64,000 nt of DNA from contig JBBRMR010000018.1 in assembly GCA_038230735.1 (NCBI GenBank), positions 9,883-73,882 on the forward strand. The letters are read 5' to 3'. Source of the DNA: Arcicella sp038230735. GTDB taxonomy: Bacteria > Bacteroidota > Bacteroidia > Cytophagales > Spirosomataceae. The translations under genes and the position numbers were made by a program. The notes under the pieces are model-generated. The model saw only the letters and a list, made by a program, of their open reading frames with translations, ran no database searches and was not told the DNA's origin. This document shows positions 16,369-25,524 of the stretch, piece after piece (position 1 is the stretch's first letter; the number at the start of each line of letters is the position of its first letter).

Positions 16369-17294
16369 ATGAGCAAAAAGAAACAAGATAAAAGCAAACA
16401 AAATATTACCAATGTCCACGATAAATTCTTTAAAGATACGTTCTCTCGCTTAGAAGTTGCTCAGAGTTTTATAGAAGAACTTTTCCCCAAGAACTCAAAG
16501 AAAAATTGAACCTCCAAGACCTCAAAAGAATTTCTGAATCCTGTATTGATGATGAACTCGAAGAGTATTTCTCGGATATTATTTATCAAACTAACCTATA
16601 TGAACAAGAAACTTTGGTAACGCTTTTATTTGAACATAAGTCTTATACCATTCCTTTTCCTCACATTCAACTCTTGCAATATATCCTCAATATTTGGAAA
16701 CAAGAAATCACAGACGGAAAAAATGTATTGTCTTTGGTAATTCCAATTGTGATTCATCAGGGCGATAAAAAATGGGAATACAAGTCGATGAAAAGCTATT
16801 TTGTGGACTTGCCGCCAGTTTTGCATAAATTCATTCCTGACTTTGATTATCTTTTGTTTTCACTTTCAGACATGGGAGACGATAGATTAATTTCCCTCAA
16901 TAACGTTATTCTGAGTATGTCGGCAATGCTTTTGAAACATAGCCACGATGAAAACGATGAATTTCTAAAACTAACGCCCTTTTGGTTAGAAAAACTTAAA
17001 GAATTAGATGCTCAACAACAATTAGATTTTATCCGTAGCGTTTTCGTCTATATCCAAAACGCTATCAACTTGACAAACAAAGAAATACCTCCTATATTTA
17101 CCAAATTTTCAAACAATGTAAACCATATTGCCATGACAATTGCAGACCATATCAGAGAGGAAACAACTTTTGAACATATCAAAGGCTTATTGGAAAAAGG
17201 CTTGGATGCTGAATTTATAGCTGATGCTTTTAAAATTACTGTGAAAAGAGTAAAAAGCATCATCCAAAAAATCAAGGAATCTTCTAACAACTAA
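16369..17294 (+). pseudogene. Rpn family recombination-promoting nuclease / putative transposase, frame-disrupted
   Basis: Reading starts at ATG 16369 (MSKKKQDKSKQNITNVHDKFFKDTFS) and shifts to a second frame running to 17294. The join restores FIEELFP-QELKEKLNLQDLKRI, and the rest (TLLFEHKSYTIPFPHIQLLQYIL, IVIHQG) is typical of the Rpn/YhgA-like PD-(D/E)XK family; the core E-H-K and a C-terminal helix are intact. Frame 1 stops at 16507-16509. The shift of one base coincides with TTTTCCCC at 16481-16488, a run prone to single-base deletion; T-TTC-CCC is also a -1 slippery heptamer in the correct phase. Either a decayed gene or one using programmed frameshifting. Confidence 0.75.
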
Positions 17295-17298
17295 TCTC

Positions 17299-17469
17299 AT
17301 GCCCAGACGTACTTCCGTAAACGATATTAAAGAAATTGATGATTTGAATAATTTGGATAGAATAGTGGTTGATAAAAGAAATACTAAACGAGCCGATGCG
17401 AAGAAAAATCGTAGAAATCGGCACTACACAAAGCTACTCATCAAGCATCAAATCAAAGAAAATTTATAG
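17299..17469 (+). CDS. Small basic hypothetical protein
   Basis: A 56-codon frame, ATG at 17299 to TAG at 17467-17469, begins 4 bp after the Rpn-like stop. It opens MPRRTSVNDIKEIDDLNNLD and ends in a strongly basic stretch with many Lys/Arg/Asn (RNTKRADAKKNRRNRHYTK). No family recognised. The tight spacing and same strand suggest it is expressed with the Rpn-like gene. Real coding status is moderately likely; the basic tail could bind nucleic acid. Confidence 0.45.
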   Translation: MPRRTSVNDIKEIDDLNNLDRIVVDKRNTKRADAKKNRRNRHYTKLLIKHQIKENL

Positions 17470-17470
17470 G

Positions 17471-18976
17471 CTATTTCAAAACCTCCTTAATATGATATTC
17501 TTGAATCAAGGCAGGTTTCTCGGGTGAAAGCGTGAAACTTACTTCAATATTGGCATTTACTCCTTCCAAAATAAATGCACCACGAAGATTATTTTCTGGA
17601 ATCATCTCTCTGATTTTCAGTATCTTACCCGCCTTTGCATAAATTCCTTCGGCTTCTTTTCTGAGGCTATTGGGGAAATAATCTAAAAAGAAATTCTCCG
17701 CAAAAATGTTCGTTGCTTCGGCATTGTTCCATGTTGGTAAGATGCTTACTAATTCCTTTTGGCGTTGTCTTAGAATATTTGAAACTGGGATTGGCATTGG
17801 TTTCAATTGTCCCAAGGCAATCAAAGTATCTAAAATTTGAGCATTTAGACTACTGGCAGGGGCATACGTGCGATTGGCAAAAGAGATAAAACCAATGCCA
17901 AATTCTGGCAACATTTTCCAGTTACTGCCAAACCCTGGCAAACCTCCGCTGTGTCCGATATTGGTTACGTGATTGCAATCTTGCACCCAACGCAAACCGT
18001 AGCCATAAGCCGAAATATTAGGACATGGCTTTCCTAAGGCATTTTTATTATCCACATTGAAAGCACTAAAATTCCAAGGTTGGTGCATTTCTCGCAAAGA
18101 ACTTCTTTTCAAAACGGCTGATTCTATCTTATCCGAAGCCGATGCGGTAAGATGAAAAGCCATATATTTTCCAAAATCTTCAATTGTGGTCAGCATACCG
18201 CCCATTGCCCCATAAGCACCATCGCCAAGCATGGGTTGTTCCACCCAATTTTCATCTAACCAACGATACCCGAGGGCTAATTGAGTTTTGGGAACTTTGG
18301 TGTAATCCCAATAAGTATTGTTCATGCCCAAGGGTTTGAAAATCTTTTCGGTAATGTATGTTTGATAGGTTTGCCCACTAACTTTTTTGATGATATACCC
18401 CAACATAGCAAAACCCATATTACTGTATTCGTAACTTGTGCCTGGCGTATTAGAAAAGGAAATGCCCTTTTTGAACATTTTGAGCATGGTTTCATCAGAA
18501 ATGGCTAATTGTCTATCGCCCCAAGGATTGTCTTCTGGAAAACCTGCGGCGTGGGTCAATAAATGCCTAATCGTGATTTCGGGCGAATCAGTAGAGAATT
18601 TTTGCCCTTTCAATGCTGGAATATATAAAGACACTGGACTATCCAATCTGAGTTTTCCAGCATCCCTTAACTGCAAAATTGCCATTGCCGTAAAACTTTT
18701 GGACATCGAAGCAATCCGATAAACCGATTGAAGATTTGCTTTGGAATTGGTTGTCGTATTCGCAATTCCGAGGGCATTGGAATGAATCACTTTTCCATCA
18801 ACGACTAAACCATAAACCAAACTCGGCAAATGATTTTTCTGGGCAAAATCCTGACAGATTTGGTCGATGGTGGGTAAAATGGCTTTTATTCTTTCGGTTT
18901 GTTCACTGTTATTTTGACAATAACTTTTTACAAAAATTGCCAATAATAAGTTGAGGGAAAGGAATATTTTTTTCAT
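17471..18976 (-). CDS. Serine hydrolase, beta-lactamase-related (class C-like)
   Basis: A 501-residue exported protein of the beta-lactamase/DD-peptidase-like serine hydrolase family. Residues 1-20 form a signal peptide ending near the Cys at 20. Active-site motifs are SMSK (90-93, S-x-x-K), YSN in YEYSNMGFAML, and HSGGLPGFGS in place of KTG. A smaller C-terminal domain (~410-501) is of unknown function. Substrate could be a peptide, ester or D-amino-acid compound. It may be co-transcribed with the SixA-like gene 18 bp upstream. Confidence 0.88.
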   Translation of the reverse strand: MKKIFLSLNLLLAIFVKSYCQNNSEQTERIKAILPTIDQICQDFAQKNHLPSLVYGLVVDGKVIHSNALGIANTTTNSKANLQSVYRIASMSKSFTAMAILQLRDAGKLRLDSPVSLYIPALKGQKFSTDSPEITIRHLLTHAAGFPEDNPWGDRQLAISDETMLKMFKKGISFSNTPGTSYEYSNMGFAMLGYIIKKVSGQTYQTYITEKIFKPLGMNNTYWDYTKVPKTQLALGYRWLDENWVEQPMLGDGAYGAMGGMLTTIEDFGKYMAFHLTASASDKIESAVLKRSSLREMHQPWNFSAFNVDNKNALGKPCPNISAYGYGLRWVQDCNHVTNIGHSGGLPGFGSNWKMLPEFGIGFISFANRTYAPASSLNAQILDTLIALGQLKPMPIPVSNILRQRQKELVSILPTWNNAEATNIFAENFFLDYFPNSLRKEAEGIYAKAGKILKIREMIPENNLRGAFILEGVNANIEVSFTLSPEKPALIQEYHIKEVLK

Positions 18977-18994
18977 GGTTTGTTGATTTAAGTT

Positions 18995-19543
18995 CTAATT
19001 AGTTTTCATCATTTGCAATCCTTCACTTTCAGAATTTTTTGCCCCATAATGTTCCATTTTTACAGTAGCAGTGCCTTCTTTGGCAATTTTTACCGTGAAG
19101 AAATAATCATATTCTTGATCTTTTATTTCAGCAATTGGTCTGGTTGTACTCATTGCTTCAATGGTTTCCAAAACGGTATTGCTGTGTCCCACAATCAAGA
19201 TTTTACCCCCTTTATTTTCTTGTAAAATTGTATTTACAAACGACTTGATTTGTTTTGGGTCATAAATTTTAATGGGTAATCCTTGCTTATCGGCAATGGG
19301 CTTAACGGTTAATTTAGTACGTTGAAAATCAGTTGAATAGATAGCTGATAACTTATTTTTCTTCAATTTATTTACCAAATCATTACTTCTTTGCTGACCT
19401 CTTTCCGTGAGTAATGGGTCTTTGTTATTGGGGTCAATAGTAATTTTTTCGGCATGACGAACCAAATAAATTATCGTTACTTTTTGGCTATTTGCCGTAA
19501 AAGAAATGCTAAAAATTAGCATGAGTATGATGAAGTTTTTCAT
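18995..19543 (-). CDS. Exported histidine phosphatase family protein (SixA-like)
   Basis: A 182-residue protein with a signal peptide (MKNFIILMLIFSISFTANSQ) and a phosphoglycerate mutase-like fold: LVRHAEK holds the catalytic RHG-type Arg-His (here RHAEK), TDFQRTKLTVKPIA, and ILIVGHSNTVLETI carries the second His. Members of this short branch remove phosphate from histidine or small molecules; this one should act in the periplasm. It precedes the serine hydrolase gene in the same direction. Confidence 0.87.
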   Translation of the reverse strand: MKNFIILMLIFSISFTANSQKVTIIYLVRHAEKITIDPNNKDPLLTERGQQRSNDLVNKLKKNKLSAIYSTDFQRTKLTVKPIADKQGLPIKIYDPKQIKSFVNTILQENKGGKILIVGHSNTVLETIEAMSTTRPIAEIKDQEYDYFFTVKIAKEGTATVKMEHYGAKNSESEGLQMMKTN

Positions 19544-19696
19544 AAAAATTAGGGATTTAGTTTTGAGTAATAATATTGAGTATTAATTTCTACAATAATT
19601 TTAAAAATCTCCCAACAATGCGGAAATAATTAAAAAAAATTAGTGGAATAGGGTTTTGAGCATTACTCACCGAAGATAATTTTAATATTTACAGCC

Positions 19697-19924
19697 ATGA
19701 TTTTACAATTAGACCCCGCAATTTTAGTGGATACGCCTCTCGGACAAGGTCACGCAGTTTTCATCATTGATTACGGAATGCACCAGAATACTTGTTGGGT
19801 TGTGGCAATTCAAGAGACGGGTATTATCAAACATTTTGATTGCAACGATGTCCTTTTAGCCACCAATTATACCTACGGAATGAACCGTTCAAGAAATCAT
19901 TTTGAACATCCCGAAGATAAGTAA
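19697..19924 (+). CDS. Small conserved-looking hypothetical protein
   Basis: A 75-residue protein, MILQLDPAILVDTPLGQG onward, rich in beta-forming residues, with a compact-domain look (HAVFIIDYGMHQNTCWVVAI) and no signal peptide. No family recognised with confidence. It stands alone on plus between the SixA-like and tamL genes. The composition and clear start upstream of AT-rich DNA argue for a real gene. Confidence 0.6.
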   Translation: MILQLDPAILVDTPLGQGHAVFIIDYGMHQNTCWVVAIQETGIIKHFDCNDVLLATNYTYGMNRSRNHFEHPEDK

Positions 19925-19943
19925 AACGCTAACGAAAAAGCAC

Positions 19944-22409
19944 CTAAAATGGATAGCCAATCCCAAAATTAAAAATCATTGGATTGTTGTATTCATTTCT
20001 ACTTTTAAAAAGTATCAGCCTATCTCCTTCGGGTGCGGAGGGGTCAACTACCCTAAATGCACCATCGAGACGGATTACAAAGAAAGATAAGTCAAAACGA
20101 ACACCAAAACCTGTTCCAACGGCAATTTCTTTGTAGAATCTATCAAATTGAAAATCACTACCTGCAACTCCTTCGGTATTTTGTCCTTGTACCCGCCAAA
20201 CATTGCCTGCATCCACGAATAAGGCTCCATTAATATTATAATCTCCGAATAATTTAAAAATCTTAAACCGCAATTCAGCACTGCTTTCAATCAAAACACT
20301 GCCAGGTTGGTCAAAATTCCCTTTGGCTGAACCAGGACCCAATGCCCGTGGTCGCCAAGCTCTCAAACTGTTTGGTCCGCCCACAAAAAAGTTTTTTTCG
20401 TAAGGCAAATTGCGTTCAGAACCGTAAGAATAGGCAATCCCAGTATTTACTTTATAAGCAAAAATGGTATTTTTACCTTTTCCAACCACAAAATATCTTC
20501 TATAATCAGCATTGACTCTCAGAAATTTATAGAACTGTAAACTGTCATTAAACAACTTTGAAATAAAACCAATTTTGCTGTTTGGGAGAAGATTCAAAGT
20601 TGTTCCACCCAATTCTGCCGTTACTCGCAAATACTTTCCTTTGTTGATTTGCCCGTAAGGATTATCCGTGTAGGTGTATGAAGCACTTATACTTGAAATA
20701 AAAGACTGCTGAAAACTTCGTCCCAAATTATTGCCTTTGGCTTGCAACTCTGCTAAATATTTCACAAAATCAGGCGTTTGTTTATTAGTTGAAACCAGGT
20801 TTAAATCGACCAAAGAAACCTGCCAAAATATATTGGGTGAAGGTCGCCAAAGATACGAGCCATTAATTTTGAAATTCAATCGGTTATATTCCTGTCGTTC
20901 AATAAAATCAACTCCAACTCCTAATCTTGTCTGTGGTGTGTAGGCATTCAAGCGTTGTGAAATGAAGTTTGGGGCTAATATTTTGGGAATAATGATGGCG
21001 GTATTTAAGCCCGTTTCAATATTTCTACGCACTGAATCTGGATTAAAAAAACCCGCTTGGGCTTCAAAACCAAATCGAAAATTTGTCTCCAAAGAACTGG
21101 CACTTCCTCTTACATTCCTTATTTTGAAAGTTGTATTGAAAAAAGGTCCAAAAACCAGTTTATAGACACTCCCGCCCGTTTCAGCTGTAAACTGGTACTT
21201 ATCCAAGGGTTTGGTATAAATCGTAGCATCCAATAATCCTCGGATAGTATCGAAGTTGATTTTGGAAAATTGAAACTGTTCTAAAGCATACAAATTTTTC
21301 TCAGTTTGCTGACGTTTTTGTAGGCTATAAACCTGATTTGGGCGAATATCAATTTTACTATCCAACAATTTTGGTGAGAATTTTTTATTGACAAAGAGAT
21401 ATTTGATGTCCTTATAAATTACCGTATCAATCGTTGGATTGGTGATATTAGGCGAATTTCCATCCGAAATAAAAGTTACTTTATTAATGGGATAGGCACG
21501 ATTATAACTCAAATTTTGGAGTGGACGATAGGGGTTTGGGATAAAAGTAGTAGCTTGAATTCCCCTCGTAATCGTGGTATCAACATCGTTAATTAGTATG
21601 TAAATGTTGTCTTTGGCAAAATTATAATAGCCATTGTTTTTCAATAATAATTCTATTCTACTTTTTTCCTCATTGTAGTTTTCAAGCTGTAATCTATCCC
21701 CAACTTTTAAAAGACTTTCACTTTGGTGAGCTTTCAAAATTTCCCGAATAGTACGGTCTTTTACCACCAGTGAATCCGTTTGTTTTAAGGGGTAAAAAGT
21801 GCCTTCATTCACGATGTACGTAACCGATACTCCTCTATGATTATTGACAGTAGAGTCTTTTTTATAAGAAACCGTGTAATTAAAAAAGCCATGATTTTTG
21901 AGATACGTCTTTACTTTCTCCACGTTTTTTTTGGCATCTGCTTCGTAAAAATAAGATGGTGGTTCGCCAAAAGTTCGCATTGCCCAATTACCCTCATTAA
22001 TTTTACGAGTAAGTTTTTCAACCTTACTATCCCTCTTTTTGGCTAATTTTAGATACGTCTCAGAAGTATTGTCCATTCCTTTCGCAAGGCTATCAAAATC
22101 ATAGTTTACCTTTGTCAATTCACTTTGCCATTCAATCTTCTTTTCGAGATAATTTTTATTTGTAAATGGAAAAACTCGGGCAGCAAAAAGCTGATAAAAG
22201 TATAACCCAAGAGTTACGTAGGGCAAATTGAGAATCTTTTTATTGGGCTTTTGCGGTAAAAGTGCTTCTAATTTTTCCTTAGAAATTGTTTTATTCCCCT
22301 TAAAAGTCTGCGATGTTAGAAGTGGTTCGGTGAAAACACTCTTCGGCGAACAGCCTGAAAGATAAATAGTTAGCGTAATAAGGATTATGGATTGAAGTGT
22401 TTTTTTCAA
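19944..22409 (-). CDS. tamL: TamL-type outer-membrane assembly lipoprotein (BamA/TamA family)
   Basis: An 821-residue Omp85 protein. The N-terminus MKKTLQSIILITLTIYLSGC is a lipoprotein signal with Cys20, the hallmark of TamL, the Bacteroidota version of TamA that carries a lipid anchor. Residues ~160-330 hold POTRA-like repeats (SVTYIVNEGTFYPLKQ, SRIELLLKNNGYYNF); the C-terminal ~400 residues form the beta-barrel, with the Omp85 motif region FVGGPNSLRAWRPRALGPGS and a terminal strand ending in FGIGYPF. It should insert or export outer-membrane proteins. No tamB is seen adjacent. TamL rather than BamA because of the lipobox. Confidence 0.88.
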   Translation of the reverse strand: MKKTLQSIILITLTIYLSGCSPKSVFTEPLLTSQTFKGNKTISKEKLEALLPQKPNKKILNLPYVTLGLYFYQLFAARVFPFTNKNYLEKKIEWQSELTKVNYDFDSLAKGMDNTSETYLKLAKKRDSKVEKLTRKINEGNWAMRTFGEPPSYFYEADAKKNVEKVKTYLKNHGFFNYTVSYKKDSTVNNHRGVSVTYIVNEGTFYPLKQTDSLVVKDRTIREILKAHQSESLLKVGDRLQLENYNEEKSRIELLLKNNGYYNFAKDNIYILINDVDTTITRGIQATTFIPNPYRPLQNLSYNRAYPINKVTFISDGNSPNITNPTIDTVIYKDIKYLFVNKKFSPKLLDSKIDIRPNQVYSLQKRQQTEKNLYALEQFQFSKINFDTIRGLLDATIYTKPLDKYQFTAETGGSVYKLVFGPFFNTTFKIRNVRGSASSLETNFRFGFEAQAGFFNPDSVRRNIETGLNTAIIIPKILAPNFISQRLNAYTPQTRLGVGVDFIERQEYNRLNFKINGSYLWRPSPNIFWQVSLVDLNLVSTNKQTPDFVKYLAELQAKGNNLGRSFQQSFISSISASYTYTDNPYGQINKGKYLRVTAELGGTTLNLLPNSKIGFISKLFNDSLQFYKFLRVNADYRRYFVVGKGKNTIFAYKVNTGIAYSYGSERNLPYEKNFFVGGPNSLRAWRPRALGPGSAKGNFDQPGSVLIESSAELRFKIFKLFGDYNINGALFVDAGNVWRVQGQNTEGVAGSDFQFDRFYKEIAVGTGFGVRFDLSFFVIRLDGAFRVVDPSAPEGDRLILFKSRNEYNNPMIFNFGIGYPF

Positions 22410-22425
22410 AGCAGGAATGAATGAA

Positions 22426-22455
22426 TTATGAGTTATAAATTATAAATTATGAGTA
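22426..22455. repeat. ATTATGAGTTATAAATTAT degenerate repeat
   Basis: A short tandem of ATTATGAGTTATAAATTAT units lies just upstream of tamL. Close relatives (CATAACTCATAATTA and TTATGAATTTTGGG) flank the four-helix-bundle pseudogene at 50042 and 50466. Confidence 0.5.
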
Positions 22456-22513
22456 CGTTTATTGCTCAAATTATTTTCAAATTTTCACATCATATCATCT
22501 TCAATTTGAGTTT

Positions 22514-23251
22514 ATGATAACCAAAAATCAAATTAAATACATTAATTCTCTACAACAAAAGAAATTTCGTGTAGAAAATCAATCTTTCATCGTGGAAGGG
22601 TCAAAAAGTGTGCTTGAATTACTCAAATCTGACTTCAAAACAGAGATGCTTTTCGTGACGGAAGAGTTTTTTATTGAATATGAAAACATTCTTCAAAACC
22701 TTCCAATTCAAGTTGAAATAGTGAATCAAGCCGACCTTGAAAAATCGGGTTCGTTCAGTTCAAATAATGCTGCCCTTGCCGTAGTGAAAACGAAAGAGAA
22801 TGAGAAATTATTAGTGGAAGAAAATGAATTTGCTCTGATTTTGGATGACATCCGTGACCCTGGCAATTTAGGCACAATCATTCGTGTGGCAGATTGGTAC
22901 GGGATTCATAAAATAATTTGTTCCCATTCTACGGTAGATTTTTATAACCCCAAAGTAATCTCCGCAACCATGGGTTCATTTACTCGAAGTAATTTGTATT
23001 ATACTGATTTAGAAGCGTTTATTAAAAATCAATCAGTAAATATTTATGGTACTTTGTTAAATGGAAACAATATTCACCAAACCAAGTTCTCATCATCGGG
23101 CTACATCGTTATCGGCAATGAAGCCAATGGAATTTCACCAGCTATTGAAAGTTTGAGTACTCACAAAATCACGATTCCAAGATTTGGAAAGGCAGAATCT
23201 CTGAATGCGGGCATTGCAACGGCGGTGGTTTTGGATAATTTGAGACGGTGA
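22514..23251 (+). CDS. TrmH/SpoU-family RNA 2'-O-methyltransferase
   Basis: A 245-residue SPOUT methyltransferase. Residues ~1-90 are an L30e-like substrate-binding domain (VENQSFIVEGSKSVLELL, EIVNQADLEKSGSFSSNN). The catalytic domain has ILDDIRDPGNLGTIIRVADWYGI (motif 1 with the conserved N and R), IVIGNEANGIS (motif 2) and IPRFGKAESLNAGIATAVVLDNL (motif 3, knot). It methylates a ribose in rRNA or tRNA; the target is not predictable. Convergent with the next gene, 8 bp apart. Confidence 0.94.
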   Translation: MITKNQIKYINSLQQKKFRVENQSFIVEGSKSVLELLKSDFKTEMLFVTEEFFIEYENILQNLPIQVEIVNQADLEKSGSFSSNNAALAVVKTKENEKLLVEENEFALILDDIRDPGNLGTIIRVADWYGIHKIICSHSTVDFYNPKVISATMGSFTRSNLYYTDLEAFIKNQSVNIYGTLLNGNNIHQTKFSSSGYIVIGNEANGISPAIESLSTHKITIPRFGKAESLNAGIATAVVLDNLRR

Positions 23252-23258
23252 TTCAATC

Positions 23259-24002
23259 CTAACCCTTCTTCTCCAAATACCTATCAATCCAATAATGAGC
23301 TAAATAAATAACGGGTGTAAGCAAAATGGCAGTGAAAAATTTGTACAAATAACTGTTCAATGAAGTAGAAATCCACTGTTCTACTGTCCAATTGCCGAAG
23401 AGGACAAAGGCAATACCAATCACCACAAAGCTATCAATCAACTGTGAAACTAAGGTAGAACCCGTTGCCCGAAGCCAAATCTTTTTGCCATTTGTTTTCC
23501 CTCTGATGTAATGAAAAACCGAAGCATCTAATAATTGGCTAATCAAAAAAGCGGTTAATGAACCCGTGATGATACCTAAACCTTGCCTAAAAATCTTCCC
23601 GAAAGCCGTATTAATATTAAAATTATCAGAGCCTTTATTTACCTCAATCCAAAAATCTGCGGGGGCTAATAATGTTGCTCCGTAGATAACAATAAAGCAA
23701 TACGCAATAAATCCTGCCGTCCAATACGACACTTTTTGAACCCCTTTTTTGCCAAAATATTCATTGATAATATCGGAAGTGATAAAGACAAAGGGCCAGT
23801 TCAAAGCCCCTGCGGGTTGATTCAAATCCCATGTTCCCAAGAAGGTTTGTAAATGAAGTGGGTGGAACCCCAAAGTCCCTTCAACCGAAAAGATTTTCAC
23901 GCCAATAATTTCCGCCACAATGGCATTTGAAAGGAAAATTCCGAAGAGAATGATAAAAAGTTTAGTACGTCTTGAATTAAGAAAATTGGCATCAATAGTC
24001 AT
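23259..24002 (-). CDS. Queuosine precursor transporter (YhhQ/VUT family)
   Basis: A 247-residue inner-membrane protein with about six transmembrane helices. The family features FVFITSDIINEYFGKKGVQKV, SQLLDASVFHYIRGKTNGKKIWLRATGSTLVSQLIDSF are present; these hold the conserved Asp residues of YhhQ proteins that take up 7-cyano-7-deazaguanine or related queuosine precursors. A longer extracytoplasmic loop (~30-60) is typical of Bacteroidota members. No queuosine gene is near, so the function is inferred from family only. Confidence 0.9.
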   Translation of the reverse strand: MTIDANFLNSRRTKLFIILFGIFLSNAIVAEIIGVKIFSVEGTLGFHPLHLQTFLGTWDLNQPAGALNWPFVFITSDIINEYFGKKGVQKVSYWTAGFIAYCFIVIYGATLLAPADFWIEVNKGSDNFNINTAFGKIFRQGLGIITGSLTAFLISQLLDASVFHYIRGKTNGKKIWLRATGSTLVSQLIDSFVVIGIAFVLFGNWTVEQWISTSLNSYLYKFFTAILLTPVIYLAHYWIDRYLEKKG

Positions 24003-24061
24003 TACAGTCTTGTTTTAAGCAATTAATGAGTTTGGGGGAAAGAGTATTTCCAACAATCCAT

Positions 24062-24150
24062 ACTACAGATTTTACGGATTAAACAGTTACCCAGATTTTT
24101 AAACAAGAAATCTGTGTAAATCAGTCAAATCAGTAACATCTGTGGTCTAA
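24062..24150. repeat. Paired inverted arms, ATCTGTG-GGTCTAA family
   Basis: CTACAGATTTTACGGATTAA (24063 onward) faces AATCTGTGTAAATCAG and AACATCTGTGGTCTAAAC (24109-24152). It fills the gap between the transporter and the aminotransferase. Same family as 4709-4803 and 13881-14056. Confidence 0.6.
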
Positions 24151-24152
24151 AC

Positions 24153-25376
24153 TTATCTTCGATGATTTTCGAAATGCAGAATCATTTTATCCATCGCAAT
24201 TTCCAACTGTTCCAAATGAGGCAAGAAAACGATTCTGAAATGGTCGGTTTCCTTAAAATTAAAGCCTCCTCCTCCTACTACCAAAATCCGTTGGTCTTCC
24301 AACAAAGACATCACAAAATCACCATCATTTTTAAAGTCAAATTTCTTCAAATCTATCTTCGGAAAAAGGTACATTGCTCCCTTCGGACGGACGCAAGAAA
24401 TGCCAGGGACAGAAATCATTTTCTCGTAAGATAATACCATTTGTTTATACAAACGTCCCGAAGACGTTACCAAATCATTAATGGATTGATAGCCTCCCAA
24501 AGCCGTTTGGATACCGTATTGCGTGATTACGTTGGAACAAAGCCGCATTGAAGCCATGAAGGTCAAGCCCTCAATATAACTTTTTGCCTTGTGTTTTGCA
24601 CCCGTCAAAATCATCCAACCTCCTCTGAAACCTGCCGCTCGATAATTCTTTGACATTCCGCCCATCGTTACAATTAACGTATCATCAGTCATCCCCGCCG
24701 TGGTGTGATGAATTGCTCCATCGTACAAAATTTTATCATAAATTTCATCCGCAAATACGATAAGTTTATGCTTTTCGGCAATTCTGACGATGCCCTCCAC
24801 AATCTCCTTATCATAGACCGCCCCCGTTGGATTATTAGGATTTATCAAAACGATTCCCCGAGTTTTCTTCGTAATTTTTGCTTCAATATCCTTCAAATCA
24901 GGATTCCAGTCGGAGGCTTCATCACATACATAATGTACGGGCGTACCACCAGCAAGCCCCACAGAAGTAGTCCAAAGGGGATAATCAGGCGAAGGAATCA
25001 AAATTTCATCATTTGGATTTAGCAAAGCGGTCATTACCAAAGCAATCAACTCGCTGACTCCGTTTCCAATATAAATATCATCAATTTCGATATTCTTGAC
25101 TCCACGACTTTGATAATATTGCATCACCGCTTTTCGGGCGGCAAACAAACCCCGAGAATCCGCATACCCTTGGGCGTTACGAATATTCATAATGACATCG
25201 TGGATAATCTCATCGGGCGTTTCAAAACCAAACGCCGCAGGATTGCCAATATTCAAAGAAGTGATTTTATAGCCTTCACGCTGTAATTGAAGGGCTTTTT
25301 CATAAACTGGACCACGAATATCATATCGCAACGAGTCCAAACGACTACTTTTTAATATTTCCATAAAATCTTTCAT
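24153..25376 (-). CDS. PLP-dependent aminotransferase, class I (AlaA-like)
   Basis: A 407-residue fold-type I aminotransferase. LNIGNPAAFGFETPDEI, IYIGNGVSELIALVMTALLNP, the NPNNPTGAVYDKEI motif, FADEIYDKILYDG and the PLP-lysine loop GGMSKNYRAAGFRGGW are all present, as is RIVFLPH near the end. The pattern fits alanine/glutamate-pyruvate-type enzymes such as AlaA, so it probably interconverts alanine and pyruvate. ATG at residue 5 (25364) is an alternative start. Single gene. Confidence 0.92.
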   Translation of the reverse strand: MKDFMEILKSSRLDSLRYDIRGPVYEKALQLQREGYKITSLNIGNPAAFGFETPDEIIHDVIMNIRNAQGYADSRGLFAARKAVMQYYQSRGVKNIEIDDIYIGNGVSELIALVMTALLNPNDEILIPSPDYPLWTTSVGLAGGTPVHYVCDEASDWNPDLKDIEAKITKKTRGIVLINPNNPTGAVYDKEIVEGIVRIAEKHKLIVFADEIYDKILYDGAIHHTTAGMTDDTLIVTMGGMSKNYRAAGFRGGWMILTGAKHKAKSYIEGLTFMASMRLCSNVITQYGIQTALGGYQSINDLVTSSGRLYKQMVLSYEKMISVPGISCVRPKGAMYLFPKIDLKKFDFKNDGDFVMSLLEDQRILVVGGGGFNFKETDHFRIVFLPHLEQLEIAMDKMILHFENHRR

Positions 25377-25524
25377 TTGGAAATTTAAGAACTATGGAAT
25401 CGTATCCCTAATTCTAATTTTCAAAGAAAGTGCAAAGTTGATAAAAAAACAGGAAAAGATTACGAAAAAAGCGAAAGAAACTCAATTCTTCCCGCTTTTA
25501 CCTATTTCTAATTGATCAAAAGAA

